Shown here: positions 1 through 8,075 of the stretch, in pieces | How positions within the stretch are numbered: position 1 is the first letter of the stretch | How the letters are laid out: each line of letters begins with the position of its first letter | Assembly: GCF_042651485.1 (NCBI RefSeq) | Contig: NZ_JBHSDH010000013.1 | Location: 1,488,001-1,552,000, forward strand | Length of the DNA: 64,000 nt | DNA from: Sphingorhabdus_B arenilitoris | GTDB taxonomy: Bacteria > Pseudomonadota > Alphaproteobacteria > Sphingomonadales > Sphingomonadaceae | Direction: 5' to 3' | Program-made: the position numbers and the translations under genes | Notes under the pieces: generated by a model | What the model saw: only the letters and a program-made list of their open reading frames with translations | What the model was told of the DNA's origin: nothing | Databases searched by the model: none

Positions 1-657
1 TGCTTCGATAAAGCCCTGAAAATCCATGGCAAGCCGGGTCGAATCATGCAGATGCGCAGCGGCATCGCGCAGCTCGTCGGTGCCCTTCATATCTTCTGTA
101 CCGATGTTTAAAAGGCGAACGCGTGGCCGGTCAAATCCGTAGATTACCCGCGAATAGGCGGCGCCCATAACCGCGAATTGAACCAAATTTCCCGCATCGC
201 AATCGGTATTAGCGCCAAGGTCCAACATCACAACATCGCTGTCGATCAATGTCGGTAGCAATGCCGCAAGCGCAGGCCGGTCAATGCCCGGCATTGTGCG
301 CAAGGCAACTTTCGCCATTGCCATCAACGCGCCTGTATTGCCCGCACTGACAGCAGCAGCTGCGTCCCCTGCCTTTACCGCATTGATCGCTAGGCCCATC
401 GAACTGCCGCGCGATTTGCGCAGCGCTTGGCTTGGCTTGTCATCGCCCGAAACAACCTCATCAGTGTGCAGGATTTCCGACGCGCTCCGCAAATTGGGAT
501 GATCATCCAGCGCGGATTTAATACGCGCCTCGTCCCCCACCAGCAGGAATTTGAAATCGCTATGCCGATGCCGCGCAAGCGCAGCCCCGGCGACCATAAC
601 AGACACGCCTTCATCGCCGCCCATCGCGTCAATGGCGATACGCGGGTTCATGGTCAC
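1..657 (-). CDS. plsX: Phosphate acyltransferase PlsX, partial (3' end beyond window)
   Basis: The minus strand is open from position 657 to the left edge, giving the first 219 codons. The protein starts MTMNPRIAIDAMGGDEG, the PlsX N-terminus with its AMGGD motif, and continues with SAGNTGALMAMA and GANTDCDAGNLVQFA, typical of the family. PlsX is a peripheral membrane enzyme that converts acyl-ACP to acyl-phosphate for phosphatidic acid synthesis. The GTG at 657 is preferred over the ATG at 651 because a GGGAG ribosome site (about 664-668) is correctly spaced for it. rpmF lies directly upstream on the same strand, the usual rpmF-plsX order. The stop codon is not in the window. Confidence 0.95.
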   Translation of the reverse strand, partial: MTMNPRIAIDAMGGDEGVSVMVAGAALARHRHSDFKFLLVGDEARIKSALDDHPNLRSASEILHTDEVVSGDDKPSQALRKSRGSSMGLAINAVKAGDAAAAVSAGNTGALMAMAKVALRTMPGIDRPALAALLPTLIDSDVVMLDLGANTDCDAGNLVQFAVMGAAYSRVIYGFDRPRVRLLNIGTEDMKGTDELRDAAAHLHDSTRLAMDFQGFIEA

Positions 658-708
658 TGTCTATTCTCCCTGAAATTGCGTAATGTCAGGAAACCAGCCA
701 ATGGAATA

Positions 709-885
709 TTAGCCAGCCGCCAAAATTTCACGGCCATTATAATGACCGCAGGCATCACACATATGATGCGGGCGTTTCAATTCACCGCAATTGGGGCATT
801 CCTGAAACGCCTCTGCTTTCAGCGAATCGTGGCTACGGCGCATGTTGCGCTTGGAAGGAGTAGTTTTTCTCTTAGGGACAGCCAT
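709..885 (-). CDS. rpmF: 50S ribosomal protein L32
   Basis: A 58-residue protein starting MAVPKRKTTPSKRNMRRSHD, the conserved L32 opening. It carries two CxxC pairs (CPNCGE and CDACGH) that bind zinc in many L32 proteins. L32 is a component of the large ribosomal subunit near the peptidyl transferase region. It precedes plsX by about 50 bp on the same strand, as in many proteobacteria where ribosome and phospholipid genes are co-transcribed. The length is normal for the family. Confidence 0.97.
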   Translation of the reverse strand: MAVPKRKTTPSKRNMRRSHDSLKAEAFQECPNCGELKRPHHMCDACGHYNGREILAAG

Positions 886-926
886 TTCGGCACCTGTTCC
901 GTTTCAAATCAAATAATGGTCATAAA

Positions 927-955
927 TGCATAAGCCAATAAGCGGTTAGTGGCAA
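927..955 (-). promoter_or_regulatory. Putative sigma-70 promoter of rpmF-plsX
   Basis: Reading the minus strand, TTGCCA (955-950) and TATGCA (932-927) are separated by 17 bases. This places transcription start near 920, about 35 bases before the rpmF ATG. It is the best promoter-like match in the otherwise empty 886-1101 interval. Assigned by eye only. Confidence 0.45.
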
Positions 956-1101
956 GAACGGGCAAAAACTAAGCCCGCCAGAATCACCAGCCCATTGCTC
1001 AAGCATTCGGGTGAGCGGCGCGTATAGCCAATTTTCAAAGCTTTGCAACCATAGACATGATGTGTAGGAAGAATGATAAAATTCACAGAGGGAATGAACC
1101 A

Positions 1102-1503
1102 ATGAAATTAGAAATAACGCTTACCATCGCGGCGGCGGCTGCGTTGTTGAACATATGGTTGATGATGCGTTGCGGCAAGGCGCGGATCGCAAATCAAATC
1201 TCGGTTGGCGATGGCGGCAACGAATTTCTGATCCGCCGGATGCGAGCTCATGCCAATTTTGCCGAAAACACGCCGATTGTTCTGATCCTGATCGCAGTGC
1301 TCGAACTGACCGGAGGAACATCGACTTGGCTATGGGCGGTAGGTGTAATCTATATTTTCGGACGCATTGCCCACGCCTTTGGTATGGACGGCGGCTCGAT
1401 CGAAAAAGCGAGATTGGTGGGCACGATCATCACCATGCTCACCCAATTGGGGCTGGCGGTCATGGCGCTGATTGCCGTTTATTCCAATATGTTGGCAGGA
1501 TAA
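1102..1503 (+). CDS. MAPEG family membrane protein
   Basis: 133 residues with about four hydrophobic segments: residues 5-22, about 50-68, 72-90 and 108-130. The stretch RMRAHANFAENTPI is the MAPEG family signature (membrane-associated proteins in eicosanoid and glutathione metabolism). In bacteria these are small inner-membrane proteins, some with glutathione transferase or peroxidase activity; the substrate here is unknown. The start at 1102 follows a GAGGGA ribosome site and leaves the normal family length. It converges with the aminopeptidase gene, with 14 bp between the stops. Confidence 0.88.
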   Translation: MKLEITLTIAAAAALLNIWLMMRCGKARIANQISVGDGGNEFLIRRMRAHANFAENTPIVLILIAVLELTGGTSTWLWAVGVIYIFGRIAHAFGMDGGSIEKARLVGTIITMLTQLGLAVMALIAVYSNMLAG

Positions 1504-1517
1504 ACCTGCTCAGCATT

Positions 1518-3320
1518 TTACCCGATAGGTTGGCACATTTTTTCAAGCCAGATATTGTCGTCACCATCAAGCTGCTGGCCGACAATATCCAAAACCTGCG
1601 TATGATAGTTATTCACCCACTCGATTTCGGTGGGTGATAACAAAGCCGCGTCGATCAACTTGGGTTCCAATGGCGCCCAGGTTAGATTTTCAAATTCCAG
1701 ATAATCACCCTCTGCCCCATCAATATCGGCTTTGCGCACAAGCACCAGATTTTCAATGCGAATGCCGAAGGCGCCTTCTTTATAATAACCTGGTTCGTTG
1801 GACAGGATCATGCCTGCGCGCAGCGGCTCGCCCGTTCCGGCTTGAACCCCTGCGCTCATACCGATACGCTGCGGCCCTTCATGCACAGCGAGATAGCTGC
1901 CCACGCCGTGGCCAGTGCCATGTGCATAATCGACCCCGTCCGCCCACAGATATTGCCGCGCCAGCGCATCGAGCGCTCCGCCGGCCGTGCCATCGGGGAA
2001 ACGCGCCTGAGCGAGCGCGATATGGCCCTTTAGCACCTGCGTATAGCGTTTGCGCATTTCTGCCGTCGGTTCGCCGACCGCAACTACCCGCGTCACATCG
2101 GTCGTGCCGTCCAAATATTGCCCGCCGCTATCAACCAGATACAGATGTCCATCTTCGATAGGAAGATTGGTTTCTTCATTCACCGAATAATGGCACAGCG
2201 CGCCATGCGGGCCGGTCGCTGAAATTGTTCGGAAGCTGATATCTTTCAGCACGCCCGTCGCCTCACGAAATTCGCGCAGCTTTGCCGCCGCCGACAACTC
2301 ATCCTGCCCGCCCTTAACCAGCTCCTCACTGCACCAGCGCAAAAACCGAGTGAGCGCGGCACCGTCGCGGATATGGGCATCGCGCGTCCCCTGCCGCTCG
2401 CGTTCATTCTTGATCGCTTTGGGCAAGATTGCTGGATCGCGCATTTGAACGATTTGCGCACCGCCCGATTTCAGAGCCTGTGATATCGCCGCAACCGACA
2501 TATCAGGGTCCACCGCAACCTTTTTACCCGATAGCGTGCCCAGCTGCTCCGCCAGTTCATCATAGCGGCGCACGGTAACCTGATTGCCCAAATGCGCCTG
2601 CACCTGCGGCGTCATTTTTTCCGGTGCCACAAAAAGCTCGGCAGTCCCGTCGCTGTGCAGCAAGGTAAAGGCCAGCGGAACCGGCGTGTTGGCGACATCG
2701 CCGCCGCGAATGTTAAACACCCAGGCAACCGAATCAAGTGCCGCAATAACGGCGGCGTCAACGCCCTTTGCGCGCAATTCTTCGGCCATTTCGCTGCGCT
2801 TCTGATCGCTGCTCTTACCCGCATCGGCATCGGTATGCACCGCGAGCGGGGCATCGGACCGAGTGGGTTGATCGGACCATACCGCGTCAATGGGGTTGCC
2901 GTCCACCGCGACCATTTGCGCGCCGACGCTGGCCGCAGCATCGCTCGCCATTTTGACCCATGCTTCGGTGTGTAGCCATGCGTCATAGCCAATTTTATCT
3001 CCGGCGTTGGCGTGGGTCTTTATCCATTCATGCGGTTTGGTTTGTCCGACCGGCACATACTCATAATGATTGCCGTCCACCTGTTCACGGACCTGCACCG
3101 TATAGCGGCCATCGGTAAAGATCGCGGCCTTGTTCGCCATAACCACGGCGCTCCCCGCGCTGCCGCCAAATCCGGTGAGCCAGCCCAGGCGCTGCGCATA
3201 TTCGCCGACATATTCGCTCATATGTTCATCGCAAATGGGCACCACAAAACCGGACAGGCCGCGCCGTTTCAATTCTTCACGCAGGGCGGAAAGACGGGCT
3301 TCATGGGTTTGCATCAACAT
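1518..3320 (-). CDS. pepP: Xaa-Pro aminopeptidase (M24B, aminopeptidase P)
   Basis: A 600-residue protein with two creatinase-like N-terminal domains (about 1-310) and a C-terminal pita-bread metallopeptidase domain. The five expected dimetal ligands are visible: D397 (VDSGGQY), D408 (GTTDVTR), H471 (GTGHGVG), E509 (SNEPGYY) and E523 (GIRIENL). The length matches the long, three-domain aminopeptidase P type also found in eukaryotic cytosol, rather than the 440-residue E. coli PepP. It removes N-terminal residues ahead of proline and is probably cytoplasmic, since no signal peptide is seen. The next in-frame ATG is two codons downstream. Confidence 0.93.
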   Translation of the reverse strand: MLMQTHEARLSALREELKRRGLSGFVVPICDEHMSEYVGEYAQRLGWLTGFGGSAGSAVVMANKAAIFTDGRYTVQVREQVDGNHYEYVPVGQTKPHEWIKTHANAGDKIGYDAWLHTEAWVKMASDAAASVGAQMVAVDGNPIDAVWSDQPTRSDAPLAVHTDADAGKSSDQKRSEMAEELRAKGVDAAVIAALDSVAWVFNIRGGDVANTPVPLAFTLLHSDGTAELFVAPEKMTPQVQAHLGNQVTVRRYDELAEQLGTLSGKKVAVDPDMSVAAISQALKSGGAQIVQMRDPAILPKAIKNERERQGTRDAHIRDGAALTRFLRWCSEELVKGGQDELSAAAKLREFREATGVLKDISFRTISATGPHGALCHYSVNEETNLPIEDGHLYLVDSGGQYLDGTTDVTRVVAVGEPTAEMRKRYTQVLKGHIALAQARFPDGTAGGALDALARQYLWADGVDYAHGTGHGVGSYLAVHEGPQRIGMSAGVQAGTGEPLRAGMILSNEPGYYKEGAFGIRIENLVLVRKADIDGAEGDYLEFENLTWAPLEPKLIDAALLSPTEIEWVNNYHTQVLDIVGQQLDGDDNIWLEKMCQPIG

Positions 3321-3407
3321 GGGGCTGCTCCAATTTTCTTGAATATCAATTTAAGCCATAACATAAGCGCATTATCCGCGATTTACCATAAGCAACTGGA
3401 GCGAAAT

Positions 3408-3512
3408 ATGAAGGTCATCAAAACAGCAGCAGCGCTTTACCTTCTGTCTATGCTGCCCGCCGCGCCGATTGCATTTGCCCAAACCAATAATGAAAGCCGA
3501 CCCGAAAAATGA
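3408..3512 (+). CDS. Short ORF encoding a stand-alone signal peptide upstream of oligopeptidase B
   Basis: 34 codons starting MKVIKTAAALYLLSML with a textbook signal peptide: basic N-region, hydrophobic core and an AFA cleavage site before QTNNES. Only about 10 residues follow before TGA. The stop overlaps the ATG of the peptidase gene (ATGA at 3509-3512), and the two frames differ by -1. It may be the severed export signal of the peptidase, a coupled leader peptide, or a sequencing or assembly frameshift. A slip at the A-run before the stop would fuse the two. Confidence 0.5.
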   Translation: MKVIKTAAALYLLSMLPAAPIAFAQTNNESRPEK

Positions 3513-5620
3513 CCGAAAAAACTTCCGCTGCTTCGCCGCCCGTTGCCGAAAAGCGCCCTTTTAGCTTTAGCCATCACGGGATTACGGTGGAGGATCCCTA
3601 TCATTGGTTAAAAGATCAAAGTTATCCTGTTGTGGATGATCCAGATGTGCTGGATTATCTAAAGGCTGAAAATGCCTATTTCGAGGCCAATATGGCGGCA
3701 CAAAAGCCATTGGTCGATAGCCTGTTCGAAGAGATGAAGGCGCGGATTAAGGAAGATGACAGCAGCGTCCCGCAAAAGGATGGCGACTGGATTTACTGGA
3801 GCAAATTCGACGAAGGCGCGCAATATCGCAAACATTACCGCAAAGCCGCCGATGGCAGCGGAACCGAGCAGCTGATTCTCGATGAAAACGCTCTGGCCGA
3901 AGGCAAAGACTATTTCCGCCTAGGCGCGGTTGCCCTTTCCCGAGATGCCAAGATCATAGCCTATTCGGTCGACGATAACGGATCGGAAAGATACCAGGTC
4001 CGCTTCCGCTGTTTGGATCAGGGTAAGGATATGGAGGACAATCTGTGCGGCGTCCGTGCGCCATGGGGCGATGATGCTATTGAAGGTTCCTTGGGCAACA
4101 TCGTTTTCACCTCAGACGGCACGCGTCTATTGTACGGCCTAGTCAATGACAATTGGCGCGTCGACAAAATTATGATGCATAAATTGGGCACGCCGCAAAG
4201 CGAGGACCAGCTGATCTACGAAGAATCAGACGAAGGATTTGCCGCTGGGGTCGCGCTTTCTGCGCAGGAAGATTGGTTGATTATTAACACCGGCGACAAT
4301 GAAACCAGCGAAATCCGGCTGATACCCGCAAATAACCCGTCGGCAGAGCCCGTGCTTATCAAGCCGCGTAAAAAGGGCCTGCAATACTCAGTCGATATCC
4401 GCGATGGGCAACTATTCATCCTGACCAATGATGATCACATCAATTTCCGCCTTGCTTCCGCGCCCTTGACGCAGCCCAGTGACTGGAAAACCTTGGTCGC
4501 GGGCAGTGATGAGGTGTACTTAACCGATTTCTCGCTGTTCAAAAATTTCTTCGTGACCGAAAGCCGCATTGCTGGCCTCGATCAGGTGGAGATAAGGGAT
4601 TATGCGAGCGCCGTCGTTACCGACCGCATTAAATTCCCAGAGGCGAGTTATGACGCGGGCCTATCGGACAATCCCGAATATGATGTGACAAAGCTGCGGC
4701 TTGCCTATGAAAGCATGGTTACCCCCGATACGGTCTATGATTATCACATTGCGGATAAACGGCTCGAAACGCTAAAGGTTCAGGAAATCCCCTCTGGCTT
4801 TGACCCTGCCAGCTATGAAACCGAAAGGCTGATGATCACGGCGCGGGACGGGGTGCAGGTGCCGGTATCGGTGCTGTATAAAAAAGGCTTCAAAAAAGAC
4901 GGGTCACAGCCGCTGCATCTTTATGCCTATGGCGCCTATGGCTATGCCGTGCCTCCCGGGTTTAGCACTACGCGGTTCAGCCTTGTCAACCGCGGCTTTG
5001 CCTATGCCATTGCACATATCCGCGGCGGCGATGATCTGGGCTATGGCTGGTATCTGGATGGGAAGCTGAAAAAGCGGACCAACACATTCAACGATTTTGT
5101 CGATGTTGGCAAAGGCTTGATCGAGCGCGGCTATACCAGCGCAGGAAAGCTGACCGCAAGCGGCGGCAGCGCCGGGGGCGAATTGATGGGTGCGGTCACC
5201 AACCAAGCCCCCGAAATTTTCGGCGCGGTGGTGGCCCATGTGCCCTTTGTCGATGTGCTCAACACGATGCTCGACGAAAGCCTGCCTTTAACCCCCGGCG
5301 AATGGCCCGAATGGGGCAACCCGATTACCAGCAAAGAGGATTTTGAACTGATCCGCAGCTATTCCCCCTATGATCAGGTCGAGGCAAAGGCCTACCCACC
5401 CATGCTCTATACCGGCGGGCTGAACGATCCGCGCGTGACCTATTGGGAACCGGCCAAAATGGTCGCCAAGCTGCGGAGCATGAAGACCGATGACAACCTG
5501 CTGCTGCTGAAAATCAACATGGGCGCGGGCCACGGCGGCAAATCAGGCCGTTGGAACAGCCTGTATGAAACAGCGGAGGAGCAAGCATTTATCCTGTGGC
5601 AGCTGGGGATGGGGGAGTGA
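3509..5620 (+). CDS. ptrB: S9 family peptidase, oligopeptidase B-like
   Basis: 703 residues. Residues 1-70 are the N-terminal helical region, about 75-430 a seven-bladed propeller that filters substrates, and 440-703 the alpha/beta-hydrolase domain. Catalytic residues are visible as S554 (GGSAGG), D640 (GLNDPRV) and H675 (GAGHGGKSGR). This domain order and the AHIRGG motif fit oligopeptidase B, which cleaves short peptides after basic residues. As annotated it lacks a signal peptide, but one is encoded immediately upstream in another frame. The 5' end overlaps that ORF by four bases. Confidence 0.92.
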   Translation: MTEKTSAASPPVAEKRPFSFSHHGITVEDPYHWLKDQSYPVVDDPDVLDYLKAENAYFEANMAAQKPLVDSLFEEMKARIKEDDSSVPQKDGDWIYWSKFDEGAQYRKHYRKAADGSGTEQLILDENALAEGKDYFRLGAVALSRDAKIIAYSVDDNGSERYQVRFRCLDQGKDMEDNLCGVRAPWGDDAIEGSLGNIVFTSDGTRLLYGLVNDNWRVDKIMMHKLGTPQSEDQLIYEESDEGFAAGVALSAQEDWLIINTGDNETSEIRLIPANNPSAEPVLIKPRKKGLQYSVDIRDGQLFILTNDDHINFRLASAPLTQPSDWKTLVAGSDEVYLTDFSLFKNFFVTESRIAGLDQVEIRDYASAVVTDRIKFPEASYDAGLSDNPEYDVTKLRLAYESMVTPDTVYDYHIADKRLETLKVQEIPSGFDPASYETERLMITARDGVQVPVSVLYKKGFKKDGSQPLHLYAYGAYGYAVPPGFSTTRFSLVNRGFAYAIAHIRGGDDLGYGWYLDGKLKKRTNTFNDFVDVGKGLIERGYTSAGKLTASGGSAGGELMGAVTNQAPEIFGAVVAHVPFVDVLNTMLDESLPLTPGEWPEWGNPITSKEDFELIRSYSPYDQVEAKAYPPMLYTGGLNDPRVTYWEPAKMVAKLRSMKTDDNLLLLKINMGAGHGGKSGRWNSLYETAEEQAFILWQLGMGE

Positions 5621-6828
5621 CGCGGCCATTGAAATTGCGTGCCGGGATGCCAATCGCACTGGCGCTGGCCACGTCATGCTTGGCTGGTGAAATAGCGCAG
5701 GCACAGGATATATCGGCTTGGACCAAAAGCACCCCTCGCCCGGATTCAGAGATATTTGTCGCCCCTGATGAAAGCGCAATTATCTTTGGTGTGACAGCGC
5801 CGCATATGGATGGGCAATCACTGAAGCAAGCGTGGGAAACAAATATGGCCTTTCTATTTGTTCCACAATTATGCCCTGACTTGGCGTCGGCGAGCCTGCG
5901 ACAGCTTAATGGCGGTGATACGCTGGAGGGCACCGCGGATAGTCCAGAAATAGGGGCAAAATGCTATGGCTCAATAACCAAATTTAATGACCGGTTATAT
6001 GCGGTCGGGTACATTGCAAAGCCGCAAAAGAACGCAGATACGCAGGCCGCAGTAAAAACTTGGCTCGCGCAAAAAATGGGCCAACCAAAAGCGAATTCAA
6101 GCGCACGAGCCGCTACGCCTAGTTCGTCCAAAGACATTCATTCACGCACATCAGTTGACAGCGAGTTACAAACCCCTGCCGGGCTTGTCGGCCTTTGGCG
6201 AAGCGATTGGGTTGAAAATCAATTTCGGTACCCAAGCGGCTTAACGCTGGTAGCGCTTTCCAACAGCATCATTTTTTCTAAATCGGGCCTCTTCATGCTC
6301 GGAGTAGGCGAAGGGACAGGAATGGATGATGCAAGTATCCAAGCGGTTATGCGCGAACAGCCTGATACGGCGGGCCGGTATGTGATTCAGGGAAATAGAA
6401 TTATTCTGAACTATGCCTCTGGTGATGTTGAGGATATTGATTATCGCAAAGATAAAGATGGCATCAGCCTGAATTATCGCGGCAAATTTATGTCGCCCAA
6501 AATTCTATTCCCAGATGGTTACGCTCTATCAGGCATTTACAGCAGCGAACGGATCACCAATGCAGGCAGCGGCATTTTCGTTGTTGGCAACGACGATTAC
6601 AGCTTCGCACCAGATGGCCGGTTTGCTCAAGGTAGTAGCGTTTCGATGACGAGCGATGCTGTTTCCTCCGTCGGCGGACGCGAAGGCCGAACTGGCCGTT
6701 ACATTGTCAAAGGCAGCGCGCTCTATCTCAGTTATGATGATGGAGAAACTCGAATCCTCTCCATGTTCCAAGAAGAAAAGGGCGGACCCATTTGGTTTAA
6801 CGATGAAATGTTCTCAAAAGCGCAGTGA
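5617..6828 (+). CDS. Exported protein of unknown function with two beta-rich repeats
   Basis: 403 residues from a GTG that overlaps the peptidase stop (GTGA), implying translational coupling. The start MTRPLKLRAG leads into a signal peptide ending near AQAQ, so the protein is probably periplasmic. A Ser/Ala-rich linker lies at about 155-185. The C-terminal half has two related units: GRYVIQGNRIILNYASGD near 265 and GRYIVKGSALYLSYDDGE near 370. Each is followed by predicted strands, as in lipocalin-like or DUF-type beta domains. I do not recognise the family. Coupling suggests co-expression with the oligopeptidase. Confidence 0.7.
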   Translation: MTRPLKLRAGMPIALALATSCLAGEIAQAQDISAWTKSTPRPDSEIFVAPDESAIIFGVTAPHMDGQSLKQAWETNMAFLFVPQLCPDLASASLRQLNGGDTLEGTADSPEIGAKCYGSITKFNDRLYAVGYIAKPQKNADTQAAVKTWLAQKMGQPKANSSARAATPSSSKDIHSRTSVDSELQTPAGLVGLWRSDWVENQFRYPSGLTLVALSNSIIFSKSGLFMLGVGEGTGMDDASIQAVMREQPDTAGRYVIQGNRIILNYASGDVEDIDYRKDKDGISLNYRGKFMSPKILFPDGYALSGIYSSERITNAGSGIFVVGNDDYSFAPDGRFAQGSSVSMTSDAVSSVGGREGRTGRYIVKGSALYLSYDDGETRILSMFQEEKGGPIWFNDEMFSKAQ

Positions 6829-6869
6829 GATGCCACAAGCCGGGTCGGCTTTAGTTGCTACGCTATATT

Positions 6870-6995
6870 ATGACTGAAAGGAAATCCGTGGCAGCTTCTG
6901 GTCTCTCCACATTCACCCTAACCTTCACCCCGACGCCCGCCGACATTGACAAGCTCGGCCATGTGAACAACGCCGTGTGGGTGTGGTGGATTTAA
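6870..6995 (+). pseudogene. Truncated 5' copy of the thioesterase gene
   Basis: 41 codons starting MTERKSVAASGLSTF and continuing TLTFTPTPADIDKLGHVNN, the N-terminus and active-site loop of a 4HBT (hot-dog) thioesterase. The frame stops at TAA right after WVWWI. The segment 6912-6992 matches 7676-7756, the start of the intact thioesterase frame, in 74 of 81 bases. It still holds the plausible original start codon, which the downstream copy lacks. It looks like the left part of a gene split by the arrival of hicAB. Confidence 0.85.
6912..6992 (+). repeat. Left 81-bp direct repeat flanking hicAB
   Basis: 74 of 81 positions match 7676-7756. The differences are clustered at the codons for residues TPTP versus TAAP, plus AAG/GAG and TGG/CGG changes. 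The 7 changes show that the duplication is not recent. The repeat pair encloses 683 bp with hicA and hicB. Confidence 0.9.
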
Positions 6996-7049
6996 GCTTT
7001 AGCATCGGCGTAATTCATGCATTTGTGTGTATATATTTGCGCATTTATA

Positions 7050-7078
7050 TTGACATTCAGGCAAATCATCGCTATTCG
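7050..7078 (+). promoter_or_regulatory. Promoter of hicAB
   Basis: TTGACA (7050-7055), a 17-base spacer and TATTCG (7073-7078). Transcription would start near 7084-7086, at or just past the A of the hicA ATG at 7084, so the hicA message would be essentially leaderless. No ribosome site is visible before hicA, which agrees with this. The surrounding DNA is AT-rich compared with the flanking genes. Confidence 0.6.
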
Positions 7079-7083
7079 AAACC

Positions 7084-7281
7084 ATGGAACGAAATAGCAA
7101 GAAGATTGTCAAACGCCTTCTTTCCGAGGGCTTTGAGCTTGTTGCCACCAAAGCATCGCATCATAAATTTCGCAAAGGAGGCATGATTGTCATCGTGCCT
7201 CACCCCAAGCGAGATTTACCGTTAGGCACCGCGCAGCACTGCCAGAATGGCGGGCTGGATATGAAGGAGTTTGCACCATGA
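7084..7281 (+). CDS. hicA: HicA-type mRNA interferase toxin
   Basis: 65 residues with the HicA double-stranded-RNA-binding fold. SHHKFRKGG contains the conserved catalytic histidine region, followed by VPHPKRDLPLGTA. HicA toxins cleave mRNA independently of the ribosome and are neutralised by HicB. The C-terminus (HCQNGGLDMKEFAP) departs from the usual IAKxAG-type ending, so activity is not assured. It overlaps hicB by four bases (ATGA), the normal toxin-antitoxin arrangement. Confidence 0.85.
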   Translation: MERNSKKIVKRLLSEGFELVATKASHHKFRKGGMIVIVPHPKRDLPLGTAQHCQNGGLDMKEFAP

Positions 7282-7670
7282 TCGTTTATCAAGCAATCGT
7301 CCACAAGGATGAAGATAGCGCCTTTGGCGTGCATTTTCCCGACTTGCCGGGCTGCTTTTCTGCAGCGGATAATCTCGATGATTTGCTGGCCAATGCCTGT
7401 GAAGCCGTCATATTATATCTTGAAGGCGAAAAAATGCCTGTGCCATCTCCGCTGTCAGAAATTCTTAAATTGGCGGCGGATGATCTGGCACAAGGCGCTT
7501 TCCTTCTCGCCGTTCCCTATATGATAACAAAGGGCCGCCCGACACGGGTGAATATCTCGCTCGACCGTGGCATGCTGGATGCTATCGACAATGCAGCGGC
7601 CATACGTAAATTGACGCGTAGCGCATTTTTAACCGAAGCGGCCAGAAACGAGATTGAAGGGCGACACTAA
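7278..7670 (+). CDS. hicB: HicB-family antitoxin
   Basis: 130 residues. The N-terminal half, with GVHFPDLPGCFSAADN and a following NACEAV helix, is the partial RNase-H fold that binds HicA. The C-terminal part (TRVNISLDRGMLDAIDNAA) is a ribbon-helix-helix type DNA-binding segment expected to autoregulate the operon. Its TAA stop (7668-7670) lies directly at the border of the right-hand thioesterase repeat, so the toxin-antitoxin cargo ends there. A possible ATT start of the thioesterase frame overlaps this stop. Confidence 0.88.
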   Translation: MIVYQAIVHKDEDSAFGVHFPDLPGCFSAADNLDDLLANACEAVILYLEGEKMPVPSPLSEILKLAADDLAQGAFLLAVPYMITKGRPTRVNISLDRGMLDAIDNAAAIRKLTRSAFLTEAARNEIEGRH

Positions 7671-7675
7671 TTCCC

Positions 7676-7756
7676 TTCACCCTAACCTTTACCGCCGCCC
7701 CCGCCGACATTGACGAGCTCGGCCATGTGAACAACGCCGTGTGGGTGCGGTGGATT
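7676..7756 (+). repeat. Right 81-bp direct repeat flanking hicAB
   Basis: The partner of 6912-6992. It begins five bases after the hicB stop and runs into the intact thioesterase frame. Recombination between the two copies would remove hicAB precisely and rejoin the thioesterase to the ATG at 6870. Confidence 0.9.
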
Positions 7757-8068
7757 CAGGATATGGCGACTGCGCATTGGGATGCCACCGCCTCGCCAGT
7801 GCATATAGCCGCTTATATCTGGATGGTGACGCGGCATGAGATTGATTACCGGGGCAATATAAAGCTGGGCGAGCATGTAACCGGGCGGACATGGATTTCG
7901 GATCCGCCGCGCGGTGCGCAATTTGATCGCAATGTTGAATTTGTGAATAGTGACGGGAAAGTCATTGTCCGCGCCAAAACCCGCTGGGCGATGCTCGATA
8001 AAGTCAGTGGCCGGTTGCTGCGCATCCCGGCCGATGTTGCGGCGCCGTTTTTACAGACGCCCAGTTAA
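7727..8068 (+). CDS. 4HBT (hot-dog fold) acyl-CoA thioesterase, N-terminus displaced by hicAB
   Basis: The first canonical in-frame start is GTG 7727, giving 113 residues. The thioesterase frame is, however, open back to 7658 and encodes ADIDELGHVNN, the family's active-site loop with the catalytic Asp, ahead of that GTG. A product starting at 7727 would lack the first strand and the Asp. The only plausible start that keeps them is ATT at 7670, overlapping the hicB stop (TAATT). The rest of the hot-dog domain is intact and shows no internal damage. The gene may be functional through coupling to hicB, or a decaying remnant. Confidence 0.7.
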   Translation: MNNAVWVRWIQDMATAHWDATASPVHIAAYIWMVTRHEIDYRGNIKLGEHVTGRTWISDPPRGAQFDRNVEFVNSDGKVIVRAKTRWAMLDKVSGRLLRIPADVAAPFLQTPS

Positions 8069-8075
8069 CAGCATC

